NCBI GenBank assembly: GCA_030688605.1
Contig: JAUYJB010000066.1
Location: forward strand, 28,522 to 92,521
Length of the DNA stretch: 64,000 nucleotides
Direction: 5' to 3'
Source: Hyphomicrobiales bacterium
Lineage (GTDB): Bacteria; Pseudomonadota; Alphaproteobacteria; Rhizobiales; NORP267
The notes beneath the pieces are model-generated. The model did no database searches. It was given only the letters and a program-made list of their open reading frames with translations, and had not been told where the DNA came from. Both the position numbers and the translations under genes were made by a program. Positions 53,423 through 62,687 of the stretch are shown piece by piece. Numbering within the stretch: position 1 is the stretch's first letter; each line of letters opens with the position of its first letter.

Positions 53423-54832
53423 ATGCCCGCAATCGCAAACTGGAACATCGAAGACAAGACATACTGGGAATCGACCGGCAAGCGCATTGCCAACCGCAAC
53501 CTCTGGATCTCGATCCCGGCGCTGCTGTTGGCCTTTGCGGTGTGGATGGTGTGGTCGGTCGTGGTCGCCAAACTTCCTGGGGTCGGCTTCCAGTTCACCA
53601 CCGATCAGCTGTTCTGGCTGGCGGCGATGCCGGGACTGTCGGGCGCGACGCTGCGCATCTTCTACTCGTTCATGCCGCCGATCTTCGGCGGCCGGCTGTG
53701 GACGACGTTGTCCACCTTGTTGCTGCTGATTCCTGCGATCGGGATCGGAATTGCGGTGCAGCATCCGGGGACGCCGTATCTGATGTTCCTGGTGCTCGCG
53801 CTGCTGTGCGGCTTCGGCGGCGGGAACTTCGCCTCCTCGATGGCCAACATCAACTTCTTCTTCCCGAAGGCGGAAAAAGGCCACGCGCTTGCGATGAATG
53901 CCGGGCTCGGCAATCTCGGCGTCAGCGTGGTGCAGTTCGTCATCCCGCTGGCGATCACCGCCGGCGTGTTCGGCTGGCTCGGCGGCAGTCCGCAGGTCGA
54001 GGCCGGTAAGACCACGCAGCTTTGGCTGCAGAACGCCGGCTTCGTCTGGGTGCCGTTCATCGCCATTGCCTCCATTGCCGCCTGGTTCGGCATGGATGAC
54101 ATCGCCTCGATGAAGGCCTCGATCGCCGATCAGGCAGTGATCTTCCGCCGCCGCGACAACTGGATCATGTGCTGGCTCTACACCGGCACCTTCGGCTCCT
54201 TCATCGGCTATTCCGCCGGCTTCCCGCTGCTGGCCAAGACCCAGTTTCCGGAGGTCGACTCGCTCAAGTTCGTCTTCCTCGGGCCGCTGGTGGGCGCGCT
54301 GTCGCGCTCGGCCACCGGCTGGCTGTCGGACAAATACGGCGGCGGCCGCGTCACGTTCTGGGTGTTCGTGCTGATGATCGCGGCGGTCGCCGGCGTGCTC
54401 TACTTCCTCGGCATCAAGGATCAGCCTGGCGCGTTCTGGGGCTTCTTCGCCATGTTCATGGTGCTGTTCTTCGCCACCGGCGTGGGCAATGCCTCGACCT
54501 TCCAGATGATCCCCGCGATCATGCGCACCGAAATGCCGCGGCTTGCACCCGGCATGAGCATCGCCGAGCGGGCGCGGCAGGCGGAGATGGAATCCGCCGC
54601 CATCATCGGCTTCACCTCGGCCATCGCGGCCTACGGCGCCTTCTTCATCCCCAAAGCCTACGGCTCGTCGATCACTCTCACCGGCGGGCCGCAGCCGGCG
54701 CTGTGGATCTTCATGATCTTCTACGTGAGCTGCGTGGTCATCACCTGGGGCTTCTACACAAGGCGCGGCGGACTTTTGCATGACGTCGAGCGCGGCCTGT
54801 TGCCGCCTGCGGCGCCTCTGTCTTCAGCATAA
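53423..54832 (+). CDS. narK2: NarK2-type nitrate/nitrite antiporter
   Basis: A 469-residue MFS transporter with about 12 helices. It is a close paralogue of the second half of the preceding fusion: FQFTTDQLFWLAAMPGLSGA, GFGGGNFASSMANINFFFP, MNAGLGNLGVSVVQFVIP and GTFGSFIGYSAGFPLL. It should export nitrite in exchange for nitrate. The ribosome site is AAGAGGAACGAC. It lies 64 bases after the fusion and 12 before narG and is certainly in the nar unit. A tandem duplication of the NarK2 module is the simple origin. Confidence 0.9.
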   Translation: MPAIANWNIEDKTYWESTGKRIANRNLWISIPALLLAFAVWMVWSVVVAKLPGVGFQFTTDQLFWLAAMPGLSGATLRIFYSFMPPIFGGRLWTTLSTLLLLIPAIGIGIAVQHPGTPYLMFLVLALLCGFGGGNFASSMANINFFFPKAEKGHALAMNAGLGNLGVSVVQFVIPLAITAGVFGWLGGSPQVEAGKTTQLWLQNAGFVWVPFIAIASIAAWFGMDDIASMKASIADQAVIFRRRDNWIMCWLYTGTFGSFIGYSAGFPLLAKTQFPEVDSLKFVFLGPLVGALSRSATGWLSDKYGGGRVTFWVFVLMIAAVAGVLYFLGIKDQPGAFWGFFAMFMVLFFATGVGNASTFQMIPAIMRTEMPRLAPGMSIAERARQAEMESAAIIGFTSAIAAYGAFFIPKAYGSSITLTGGPQPALWIFMIFYVSCVVITWGFYTRRGGLLHDVERGLLPPAAPLSSA

Positions 54833-54844
54833 GTGGAAACGACG

Positions 54845-57800
54845 ATGAGCCATTTCCTCGATCGCCTCACGTTCTTCAACCGCTCCGCCGACACGTTCGC
54901 CGACGGACACGGCATCACCACCCGCGAAGACCGCCGCTGGGAGGACGGCTACCGCAAGCGGTGGCAGCACGACAAGGTGGTGCGCTCGACCCACGGCACC
55001 AACTGCACGGGCTCGTGCTCGTGGAAGATCTACGTCAAGGGCGGCATCGTCACCTGGGAAACCCAGCAGACGGATTACCCGCGTACGCGGCCGGACCTGC
55101 CGAACCACGAGCCGCGCGGCTGCTCGCGCGGCGCGAGCTACTCCTGGTACCTCTACTCCGGCAATCGAGTGAAATATCCGCTGGTGCGCGCGCGGCTCCT
55201 CAAGCTGTGGCGGGAGGCGCGGGCCGTCCGCGAGCCGGTCGCGGCCTGGGCGTCGATCGTCGAGGATGCGGACAAGCGCGCCGCTTACACGACAAAGCGG
55301 GGCATGGGCGGCTTCGTGCGCGCGAGCTGGGACGAGGTCACGGAGATCATCGCCGCGGCCAACGCCTACACCGCCAAGACCTACGGGCCGGACCGCGTGG
55401 TCGGGTTTTCGCCGATTCCCGCCATGTCGATGGTCAGCTACGCGGCCGGCGCCCGCTATCTGTCGCTCCTCGGCGGCGTGTGCCTGTCCTTCTACGACTG
55501 GTATTGCGACCTGCCGCCGGCGAGCCCGCAAACCTGGGGCGAGCAGACCGACGTTCCGGAAAGCGCGGACTGGTACAATTCGAGCTTCCTCATTCTTTGG
55601 GGCTCCAACGTGCCGCAAACGCGCACGCCCGATGCCCATTTCTATACAGAAGCGCGCTATCGCGGCGCCAAGAGCGTCGTCATCTGCCCCGACTATTCGG
55701 AAGCGTCGAAATTCTCCGATCTCTGGATTTCGGTGAAGCAGGGCACCGATGCGGCGCTGGCCATGGCCATGGGCCACGTCATCCTGCGCGAGTTCCACAT
55801 CGACCGGCAGGTCGACTATTTCACCGCCTATGCCCGCCAATATACCGACATGCCGATGCTGGTGCGGCTGGTGAAGCAGGACGGCCGGCTTGTTCCCGAG
55901 CGTCTGCTGCGAGCGTCGGATTTCGCGGGCGCGCTCGGCGAAACCAACAATCCCGAATGGAAAACGATCGCCTTCGACGAGAAGACGAACTCCCTGGTGG
56001 TGCCGCGCGGCTCGGTCGGCTTCCGCTGGGGCGAGCAGGGCAAATGGAACCTGGAGGAGAAGGAATCAACCGGCGGCGACGTCAAGCTGCGCCTGACGCT
56101 CGCGGCACCCAAGGCCAAGACCGCCGACGTCGCCTTTCCATATTTCGGCAACGTCGCCCACGAACATTTCACGGGCACCGATCACGACAGCATCCTTGTC
56201 CGCAAGGTGCCGGTCCGAACCGTGAACCTCGCCGACGGCGAGGCCTTGGTTGCTACGGTGTTCGATCTGTTCGTCGCCAACTACGGCGTCGACCGCGGCT
56301 TTGGGGGCAAGAATGTCGCCAAGAGCTACGACGACTACGAACCCTACACGCCGGCCTGGGCCGAAAAAATTACCGGGGTGCCGCGCGACCAGATCATCAC
56401 GGTTGCCCGCGAGTTTGCTCGCAACGCCGAGAAGACCAAAGGCCGCTCCATGGTCATCATCGGCGCGGCGATGAACCACTGGTACCACATGGACATGAAC
56501 TATCGCGGCATCATCAACATGCTGGTGATGTGCGGTTGCGTCGGCCAGTCGGGCGGCGGCTGGTCGCACTATGTGGGCCAGGAGAAGCTACGCCCGCAGT
56601 CGGGCTGGCTGCCGCTCGCCTTCGCGCTGGACTGGGCCCGTCCGCCGCGGCAGCAGAACTCGACCTCGTTCTGGTACGCGCATAGCGATCAGTGGCGCTA
56701 CGAGAGCCTCGATGTGTCCGAGATCTTGTCGCCGACGGCGCCGGCGGGACCCTGGGACGGCGCGCTGATCGACTACAATGTCCGCGCCGAACGCATGGGC
56801 TGGTTGCCGTCGGCGCCGCAGCTCAAGACCAATCCTTTGACCATCGCGGCGCGGGCGAAGTGGAAAAAACTCGACCCCAGGGACTATGTCGTTAAGGCGC
56901 TGAAGTCGGGCGAGATCGAGCTCTCCTGCGAGGATCCGGACGACCCGGCCAACTGGCCACGGAATCTGTTCGTCTGGCGCTCCAACCTGCTGGGCTCGTC
57001 CGGCAAGGGGCACGAGTATTTCCTCAAGCATCTGCTTGGCACGCCGCATGGGTTGCTCGGCAAGGACCTGGGCCACTCGGGGCGTCAGAAGCCGAAGGAG
57101 GTTGCCTGGCACGACGAGGCGCCGGAAGGCAAGCTTGACCTGCTTGTGACCATCGACTTTCGCATGTCGACGACCTGCGTCTACTCCGACATCGTGCTGC
57201 CGACCGCGACCTGGTACGAGAAGAACGATCTCAACACCTCCGACATGCACCCCTTCATCCACCCGCTGACCGCGGCCGTGGACCCCTTGTGGGAGTGCCG
57301 CAGCGATTGGGAGATCTACAAGGAGATCGCGAAGAAGTTCTCCGACGTGGCGCCGGAGGTCCTCGGTGTGGAACAGGATGTGGTGCTGACGCCGATCCTC
57401 CACGACACGCCGGCCGAGATCGCCCAGGCCGTCGACGTCAAGGATTGGAAGAAGGGCGAGGTCGAGCCGGTCGCCGGCAAGACAATGCCGCAGGTGACGG
57501 TCGTCGAACGCGACTATCCCAACCTCTACAAGCGCTTCACGGCCCTCGGCCCGCTCATGACCAAGATCGGCAACGGCGGCAAGGGCATCAGCTGGAACAC
57601 CGAGCACGAGGTTGAGTTCCTGAAGAAGCTCAACGGCGTTGTCCGCGAAGAGGGGCCGACCAAGGGCCTGCCGCGCATCGACAGCGACATCGACGCCAGC
57701 GAAGTGATCCTGACGCTGGCGCCGGAAACCAACGGCGAGGTCGCCGTCAAGGCCTGGAGGGCGCTGGGTAAGACCACCGGCCGCGAGCACGCGCATCTGG

Positions 57801-58603
57801 CGCTGCCCAAGGAGGACGAAAAGATCCGCTTCCGCGACGTGGTGGCGCAGCCGCGCAAGATCATTTCCTCGCCGATCTGGTCCGGCCTGGAATCGGAGAA
57901 GGTCTGCTACAACGCCGGCTACACCAACGTGCACGAACTGATCCCGTGGCGCACGCTCTCCGGGCGCCAGCAGCTCTATCAGGATCACCTGTGGATGCGC
58001 GCCTTCGGCGAGGCGTTGTGCGTCTACCGGCCGCCGATCGATACCAAGTCGGTCAAGCCGGTGATCGACCGCAGGCCGAACGGCAACAAGGCTGTCGTGC
58101 TGAACTTCATCACCCCGCATCAGAAGTGGGGCATCCATTCCACCTACACCGACAACCTGCTGATGCTCACTCTGTCGCGCGGAGGTCCGATCGTGTGGAT
58201 CAGCGAGGTCGACGCCAGGAAAGCCGGCATCGTCGACAATGACTGGATCGAGGCATTCAACATCAACGGCGCGCTGGTCGCCCGCGCCGTCGTCTCGCAG
58301 CGGGTCAAGGAAGGCATGTGCATGATGTATCACGCACAGGAGAAGATCATTAACGTGCCGGGCTCGGAGCTGACCGGCCAGCGCGGCGGCATCCACAATT
58401 CGGTCACCCGCACGGTGCTCAAGCCGACCCACATGATCGGCGGCTACGCCCAGCAGTCCTACGGCTTCAACTATTACGGCACGGTCGGGTCGAACCGCGA
58501 CGAGTTCGTCGTCGTCCGCAAGATGTCGAAGGTCGATTGGCTCGACCGCCCGGCCGCCGAGCAACCGACCAAACCTGCCGCACGCCTGGAGGTCGCAGAA
58601 TGA
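54845..58603 (+). CDS. narG: respiratory nitrate reductase alpha subunit
   Basis: A 1252-residue molybdopterin subunit of the cytoplasm-facing, membrane-bound nitrate reductase. The N-terminal [4Fe-4S] site has the H-x3-C-x3-C form (THGTNCTGSCSWKIYV), typical of NarG, followed by GGIVTWETQQTDYP and NHEPRGCSRGASYSWY. The Mo-ligand region is ESADWYNSSFLILWGSNVPQ. QGTDAALAMAMGHVILREFH and GFRWGEQGKWNLEE also match. Length equals the E. coli subunit within a few residues. No Tat signal is present, as expected. The ATG at 54845 is preferred to a GTG at 54833. Related cytoplasm-facing nitrite oxidoreductases belong to the same clade, so direction is inferred from context. Confidence 0.93.
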   Translation: MSHFLDRLTFFNRSADTFADGHGITTREDRRWEDGYRKRWQHDKVVRSTHGTNCTGSCSWKIYVKGGIVTWETQQTDYPRTRPDLPNHEPRGCSRGASYSWYLYSGNRVKYPLVRARLLKLWREARAVREPVAAWASIVEDADKRAAYTTKRGMGGFVRASWDEVTEIIAAANAYTAKTYGPDRVVGFSPIPAMSMVSYAAGARYLSLLGGVCLSFYDWYCDLPPASPQTWGEQTDVPESADWYNSSFLILWGSNVPQTRTPDAHFYTEARYRGAKSVVICPDYSEASKFSDLWISVKQGTDAALAMAMGHVILREFHIDRQVDYFTAYARQYTDMPMLVRLVKQDGRLVPERLLRASDFAGALGETNNPEWKTIAFDEKTNSLVVPRGSVGFRWGEQGKWNLEEKESTGGDVKLRLTLAAPKAKTADVAFPYFGNVAHEHFTGTDHDSILVRKVPVRTVNLADGEALVATVFDLFVANYGVDRGFGGKNVAKSYDDYEPYTPAWAEKITGVPRDQIITVAREFARNAEKTKGRSMVIIGAAMNHWYHMDMNYRGIINMLVMCGCVGQSGGGWSHYVGQEKLRPQSGWLPLAFALDWARPPRQQNSTSFWYAHSDQWRYESLDVSEILSPTAPAGPWDGALIDYNVRAERMGWLPSAPQLKTNPLTIAARAKWKKLDPRDYVVKALKSGEIELSCEDPDDPANWPRNLFVWRSNLLGSSGKGHEYFLKHLLGTPHGLLGKDLGHSGRQKPKEVAWHDEAPEGKLDLLVTIDFRMSTTCVYSDIVLPTATWYEKNDLNTSDMHPFIHPLTAAVDPLWECRSDWEIYKEIAKKFSDVAPEVLGVEQDVVLTPILHDTPAEIAQAVDVKDWKKGEVEPVAGKTMPQVTVVERDYPNLYKRFTALGPLMTKIGNGGKGISWNTEHEVEFLKKLNGVVREEGPTKGLPRIDSDIDASEVILTLAPETNGEVAVKAWRALGKTTGREHAHLALPKEDEKIRFRDVVAQPRKIISSPIWSGLESEKVCYNAGYTNVHELIPWRTLSGRQQLYQDHLWMRAFGEALCVYRPPIDTKSVKPVIDRRPNGNKAVVLNFITPHQKWGIHSTYTDNLLMLTLSRGGPIVWISEVDARKAGIVDNDWIEAFNINGALVARAVVSQRVKEGMCMMYHAQEKIINVPGSELTGQRGGIHNSVTRTVLKPTHMIGGYAQQSYGFNYYGTVGSNRDEFVVVRKMSKVDWLDRPAAEQPTKPAARLEVAE

Positions 58604-60120
58604 AAGTCCGCGCGCAAATCGCGATGGTGCTGAACCTCGACAAGTGCATCGGGTGTCACACCTGCTCCGTCACCTGCAAGAACGTTTGGACCAACCGGGA
58701 AGGCATGGAATACGCCTGGTTCAACAATGTCGAGACGAAGCCCGGCATCGGCTACCCGAAGGCGTGGGAGAACCAGGAGCGTTGGAACGGCGGCTGGGTG
58801 CGCAAGAAGAACGGCAAGCTGCAACCCAAGATCGGGTCCAAGTGGCGCGTCCTGGCCAACATTTTCGCCAATCCCGATCTGCCGGAGATCGATGACTATT
58901 ACGAGCCCTTCACCTTCGACTACGAGCATCTGCAGACGGCGCCGGAACTTGAGGCTTCGCCGACGGCCCGGCCACGCTCGCTCATCACCGGCGAGCGCAT
59001 GGAGAAGATCGAGTGGGGGCCGAACTGGGAGGAGATCCTGGGCGGCGAGTTCGAGAAGCGCTCGGCCGACGTCAATTTCGACGGCGTGCAGAAGGATATC
59101 TACGGCGCGTTCGAAAACACCTTCATGATGTACCTGCCGCGTCTGTGCGAGCACTGCCTCAACCCCGCCTGTGTCGCGGTCTGCCCGTCGGGCGCCATCT
59201 ACAAGCGCGAGGAGGACGGGATCGTCTTGATCGATCAGGACAAGTGCCGGGGCTGGCGCATGTGCGTCTCGGGCTGCCCCTACAAGAAGATTTACTACAA
59301 CTGGTCGAGCGGCAAGTCGGAGAAGTGCGTGCTCTGCTACCCGCGCATCGAGGCGGGGCAGCCGACGGTGTGCTCGGAGACCTGCGTCGGCCGCATCCGC
59401 TATCTGGGTGTCGTGCTTTACGATGCCGACCGCATCGCGGAAGCGGCGAGCGTGGCCGAGGAGCAGGATCTTTATCAGGCCCAGCTCAATATCTTCCTCG
59501 ACCCCGGCGACCCGGCCGTCATCGCCCAGGCTCGGGCCGACGGGGTGCCGGATTCCTGGCTCGAAGCCGCGCGGCGTTCCCCGGTCTGGAAAATGGCGAT
59601 GGAGTGGAAGGTGGCCTTCCCGCTGCATCCGGAATACCGCACGCTGCCGATGGTCTGGTACGTGCCGCCGCTTTCGCCAATCCAGTCGGCGGCCGAGGCC
59701 GGCAAGATCGGCGTCGACGGCGACATGCCCGACGTTCGTTCCTTGCGCATTCCCATGCAATACCTCGCCAATTTGCTGACCGCCGGAAAGGAAGCGCCGA
59801 TCGTCCAGGCGCTGGAGCGGATGCTCGCCATGCGCGCATACATGCGCGCCAAGACCGTCGACGGGGTGATCGACGAGGCCATCGCTGCCCGAGTCGGCCT
59901 CAGCGCCGCCACCATCGAGGAGATGTACCGCATCATGGCGATCGCCAATTTCGAGGACCGCTTCGTCATCCCGACCGCACATCGCGAACTCGGCGAGGAC
60001 GCCTACGATCTGCGCGGTTCTTGCGGTTTCTCCTTCGGCAATGGCTGTGCCGGCGGCACCACCGAGACCAGCCTGTTCGGCACGCCACGGCGCGCCAAGA
60101 CACCGATGGAGGTCGCGTGA
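58600..60120 (+). CDS. narH: respiratory nitrate reductase beta subunit
   Basis: A 506-residue iron-sulfur subunit that passes electrons from NarI to NarG. It has the four cysteine groups: CIGCHTCSVTCKNVW; CEHCLNPACVAVCP; CRGWRMCVSGCPYKK, where Trp replaces a cysteine and so makes the [3Fe-4S] cluster; and CVLCYPRIEAG with ETCVGRIRYLG. The start overlaps the narG stop (ATGA). Sequence length and motifs are as in E. coli NarH. Confidence 0.94.
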   Translation: MKVRAQIAMVLNLDKCIGCHTCSVTCKNVWTNREGMEYAWFNNVETKPGIGYPKAWENQERWNGGWVRKKNGKLQPKIGSKWRVLANIFANPDLPEIDDYYEPFTFDYEHLQTAPELEASPTARPRSLITGERMEKIEWGPNWEEILGGEFEKRSADVNFDGVQKDIYGAFENTFMMYLPRLCEHCLNPACVAVCPSGAIYKREEDGIVLIDQDKCRGWRMCVSGCPYKKIYYNWSSGKSEKCVLCYPRIEAGQPTVCSETCVGRIRYLGVVLYDADRIAEAASVAEEQDLYQAQLNIFLDPGDPAVIAQARADGVPDSWLEAARRSPVWKMAMEWKVAFPLHPEYRTLPMVWYVPPLSPIQSAAEAGKIGVDGDMPDVRSLRIPMQYLANLLTAGKEAPIVQALERMLAMRAYMRAKTVDGVIDEAIAARVGLSAATIEEMYRIMAIANFEDRFVIPTAHRELGEDAYDLRGSCGFSFGNGCAGGTTETSLFGTPRRAKTPMEVA

Positions 60121-60815
60121 TGGCGAAAACATTCAAGGCGCTGTCGGCGCTTCTCAACTATCCGACGGCGGAACTCAAGAGCGCCACGGCCGAGATTCGG
60201 TCCTGCCTGCGCGAAGAGCGGCTGCTCTGCGATGGTTTGCGCCGGGGCCTGGGCGGCCTGCTGCAAGAACTCGAAACCGGCGACCTGTACGACCTGCAGG
60301 AGCGATATGTGCTGCTGTTCGACCGCACGCGGTCGCTGTCGCTGCATATCTTCGAGCACGTGCATGGCGAAAGCCGCGACCGCGGGCAAGCCATGATCGA
60401 CTTGAAAGCGCTCTACGAGAAGCACGGCCTGTTCATCAGCCAATCGGAGCTTCCCGACTTCCTGCCGCTGTTTCTCGAGTTTCTATCCACCCTGCCGCGG
60501 ACCGAAGCCCAGTCCCTGTTGGGTCAAGCGGCCCACATTCTGAAGGCGGTTGCGGAGAGGCTCGAAAAGCGCGGCTCCTGCTACGAGGCCGTGTTCCGTG
60601 CGCTCATCGCCCTTGCGGAGGCGGGTGTAAGCGCAAATGAGCCGGACATGGCATTGGTTGACGAGGACACCGATCCGAACGACCTCGAAACCCTCGACGC
60701 GGCTTGGGCCGAGGAGCCCGTCGTCTTCGGCCCGGGCGCCGCAATGGGCTGCAAGGACAGCCTGATTGCGAAGATCCGCGCTGCGAGACGGCCCGTTCCC
60801 GCCAACGAGACTTGA
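60120..60815 (+). CDS. narJ: nitrate reductase molybdenum cofactor assembly chaperone
   Basis: A 231-residue cytoplasmic chaperone. The NarJ signature SLLNYPTAELK-like opening (here ALLNYPTAELKSATAEI), then ERYVLLFDRTRSLSLHIFEHVHGESRDRGQAM, and LPDFLPLFLEFLSTLP are all present. It inserts the molybdenum cofactor into NarG and holds NarGH until NarI is ready. The ATG overlaps the narH stop by ATGA; upstream frame extension is not used. Confidence 0.92.
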   Translation: MAKTFKALSALLNYPTAELKSATAEIRSCLREERLLCDGLRRGLGGLLQELETGDLYDLQERYVLLFDRTRSLSLHIFEHVHGESRDRGQAMIDLKALYEKHGLFISQSELPDFLPLFLEFLSTLPRTEAQSLLGQAAHILKAVAERLEKRGSCYEAVFRALIALAEAGVSANEPDMALVDEDTDPNDLETLDAAWAEEPVVFGPGAAMGCKDSLIAKIRAARRPVPANET

Positions 60816-60825
60816 GGAGAGCGCC

Positions 60826-61551
60826 ATGCGCGACGCCATCACCTACATCGTCTTCGGCTGGTACCCTTATCTCTGCCTGACCGTGTTCATCGGCGGCAGC
60901 CTGTTCCGTTTCGAGCGCGAACAGTACAGCTGGCGCAGCGGCTCGAGCCAGCTCCTGCGCCGCGCCCAGCTCACGTGGGGTTCCAACCTCTTCCACGTCG
61001 GTATCCTGGTCATTTTCCTCGGCCATCTCGGCGGCCTGCTGACGCCGATCTGGGTGTTCGACGCGATGGGCGTTTCGCACACCTTCAAGCAATGGATGGC
61101 GATCATTCTCGGCGGCGTCGCGGGCATCTTCTGCTTCATCGGCCTCACGATGCTGGTGCACCGGCGGCTGTTCGACGCGCGCATCCGCAAGACGTCATCG
61201 TTCGGCGATATCGCCGTTCTCCTGCTGCTCTACGCGCAGTTGATTCTCGGTCTGGTGTCGATCACGGTATCGCTCGGCCATCTCGACGGCGCCGAGATGG
61301 TCAAGTTCATGACCTGGGCCCAGGGCATCGTTTTCCTTGACCCCGGCGCCTCGGCGCTGATCGCCGATGCCCATATCATCTTCAAGCTGCATCTGTTCCT
61401 GGGGCTCACCATCTTCCTCATCCTCCCCTTCACGCGGCTGGTGCACGTCTGGAGCGCGCCGATCTGGTATCTCGGCCGGCGCGGCTACCAGGTCGTGCGC
61501 GCACGGCCGGCGCGCACGGCCGCCGCGTCATCGATCCAAGCCGCGGAATGA
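60826..61551 (+). CDS. narI: respiratory nitrate reductase gamma subunit
   Basis: A 241-residue diheme b membrane subunit, five helices, that oxidises quinol at the periplasmic face. The four heme histidines are visible: H57 and H67 in SNLFHVGILVIFLGHLGG, and two more in ADAHIIFKLHLFLGL. GAGGAG is well placed before the ATG. Electrons pass to NarH and so to nitrate. It ends the classical narGHJI set. Confidence 0.93.
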   Translation: MRDAITYIVFGWYPYLCLTVFIGGSLFRFEREQYSWRSGSSQLLRRAQLTWGSNLFHVGILVIFLGHLGGLLTPIWVFDAMGVSHTFKQWMAIILGGVAGIFCFIGLTMLVHRRLFDARIRKTSSFGDIAVLLLLYAQLILGLVSITVSLGHLDGAEMVKFMTWAQGIVFLDPGASALIADAHIIFKLHLFLGLTIFLILPFTRLVHVWSAPIWYLGRRGYQVVRARPARTAAASSIQAAE

Positions 61552-61566
61552 TCGGCGGAGCGATCC

Positions 61567-62103
61567 ATGTCGTGCACATTGAAACCGAACGACCTGCCAC
61601 GGCCCGCCGACATCACGGTCAACGGTGTCGCCATCCCGCGCGGCGAAATTGCCCTCGAGGTCCAGCATCACCCGGCGCCGACGGCGATCGAAGCCTGGAA
61701 AGCCGCTGCACGGGCGCTTGTCATCCGCGAGCTTCTGCTGCAGGAGGCAAGTCATCTCGGCATCGCCGCAGAACCCTTGAGCGATGAACACGGTCGCCGG
61801 GAACTCACCACCGAGGCGATCATCCGGTGCCTGATCGAGCCGCAGGTCAAGGTGCCCCGGCCGGACGAACAGGCGTGCCGGCGGTTCTACGAGCGCAATC
61901 GCGATCGTCACTTTTCGGGCGCCTCGTTCGAGGCCGTAGCCGAGCGCATCGCGGCCTATCTCCGCACCCGGGCGGGGCGGCAGGCGGCGGCGGACTATGT
62001 CACCGGCCTTATCGCCCGCGCTCGCATCGAGGGGATCGACATGTCCGTGGCTCCCGGGCCGCATGATCGTAACGAGAGGGTGCCGTGCCGCCCGCGGATT
62101 TGA
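61567..62103 (+). CDS. NifM/PpiC-type isomerase lacking the catalytic domain
   Basis: A 178-residue protein. Residues 1-115 match the N-terminal SurA/NifM-like helical domain (ITVNGVAIPRGEIALEVQHH, ARALVIRELLLQEASHLGI), and the start of a parvulin family linker (RPDEQACRRFYERNRDRHF). The C-terminal part (SFEAVAERIAAYLRTR, YVTGLIARARIEGIDM) matches the end of full-length relatives. The approximately 90-residue parvulin rotamase domain that normally stands between these is absent. The gene could be a decayed or a deliberately shortened chaperone. Full-length NifM-like isomerases are common in alphaproteobacterial nar operons and in Nitrobacter nxr (nxrX). Starts 15 bases after narI. Confidence 0.75.
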   Translation: MSCTLKPNDLPRPADITVNGVAIPRGEIALEVQHHPAPTAIEAWKAAARALVIRELLLQEASHLGIAAEPLSDEHGRRELTTEAIIRCLIEPQVKVPRPDEQACRRFYERNRDRHFSGASFEAVAERIAAYLRTRAGRQAAADYVTGLIARARIEGIDMSVAPGPHDRNERVPCRPRI

Positions 62104-62381
62104 TCGCACGGCTCAAGGATCCGGCCCTGGCGACGGAGACGCTGCTGTCGCTCGATGACCTGGCGCTGGTCGCGCGCGTCAAGGAAACGGCGGCGCGTGA
62201 CGGCCTGACGGCGGGTGCATTCGCTGCCCAGGCAATCGAGCATCTCGCCGCGCACGCGGACGACGAGACGTGGCTGACGTTGATCGGGCTCATGAACGGA
62301 TCCGCCGATCCAGGACAGGTGTTGTTGCATCGCGCCTTGAGGGATGCGGTGAGCCGGAGTCTCGACCATACGACAGCGTAG
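62085..62381 (+). CDS. small nar-linked hypothetical protein
   Basis: A 98-residue soluble, helical protein (MPPADLIARLKDPALATETL, ARDGLTAGAFAAQAIEHLAA) without recognised domain. It starts with GTG at 62085, overlapping the isomerase stop by 19 bases in another frame, so it is probably translationally coupled and the last gene of the nar unit. The pattern of helices suggests a small chaperone or assembly factor, but this is a guess. Confidence 0.6.
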   Translation: MPPADLIARLKDPALATETLLSLDDLALVARVKETAARDGLTAGAFAAQAIEHLAAHADDETWLTLIGLMNGSADPGQVLLHRALRDAVSRSLDHTTA

Positions 62382-62480
62382 ACCGCGGAAAAGTGTTGCC
62401 GGTTTCGACTCACCACCTGAACAAAAAATTCCTCATTGTTAATAGCTTGATGGCTGGCAGTCGGTCCGGAGGAGCTGGCG

Positions 62481-62687
62481 ATGGACAAGCTCTACGGCGC
62501 GCTCGACGTCCGGACACGGGACCTGCTACAGAACGAGTTGCTGCACATTTGGGAGCGGTACCGCAAGACCGTGATCTACGTGACGCACCGCATCGAAGAG
62601 GCGCTGTATCCGGCCGACGGTATTGTCGTCATGACGCCCCGGCTCAGACGCATCCGGGCGCTGTTGAAGGCAGGGGCGCATGTCTGA
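62481..62687 (+). pseudogene. 3' fragment of an ABC transporter ATPase
   Basis: A 68-residue frame matching the end of SsuB/TauB/NrtD-type ATPases: the Walker B/D-loop region (MDKLYGALDVRTRD), LLQNELLHIWERYRKTVIYVTHRIEEALYPADGIVVMTPR, where the H-loop histidine is in VTHRIEE. Walker A and the signature motif are missing, so this cannot hydrolyse ATP. It overlaps the following dehydrogenase start by eight bases, so it is a remnant of an operon with a nitrate/sulfonate-type transporter. Confidence 0.7.

Noticed and set aside
56588..58564. 658-codon frame opposite narG
   Set aside because: Antisense shadow; composition unlike the other proteins and no ribosome site.
54845..58603. Periplasmic (NxrA/Nitrospira-type) nitrite oxidoreductase
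   Set aside because: No Tat signal, NarJ/NarI present and cytoplasmic NarG motifs; the H-x3-C cluster fits NarG.
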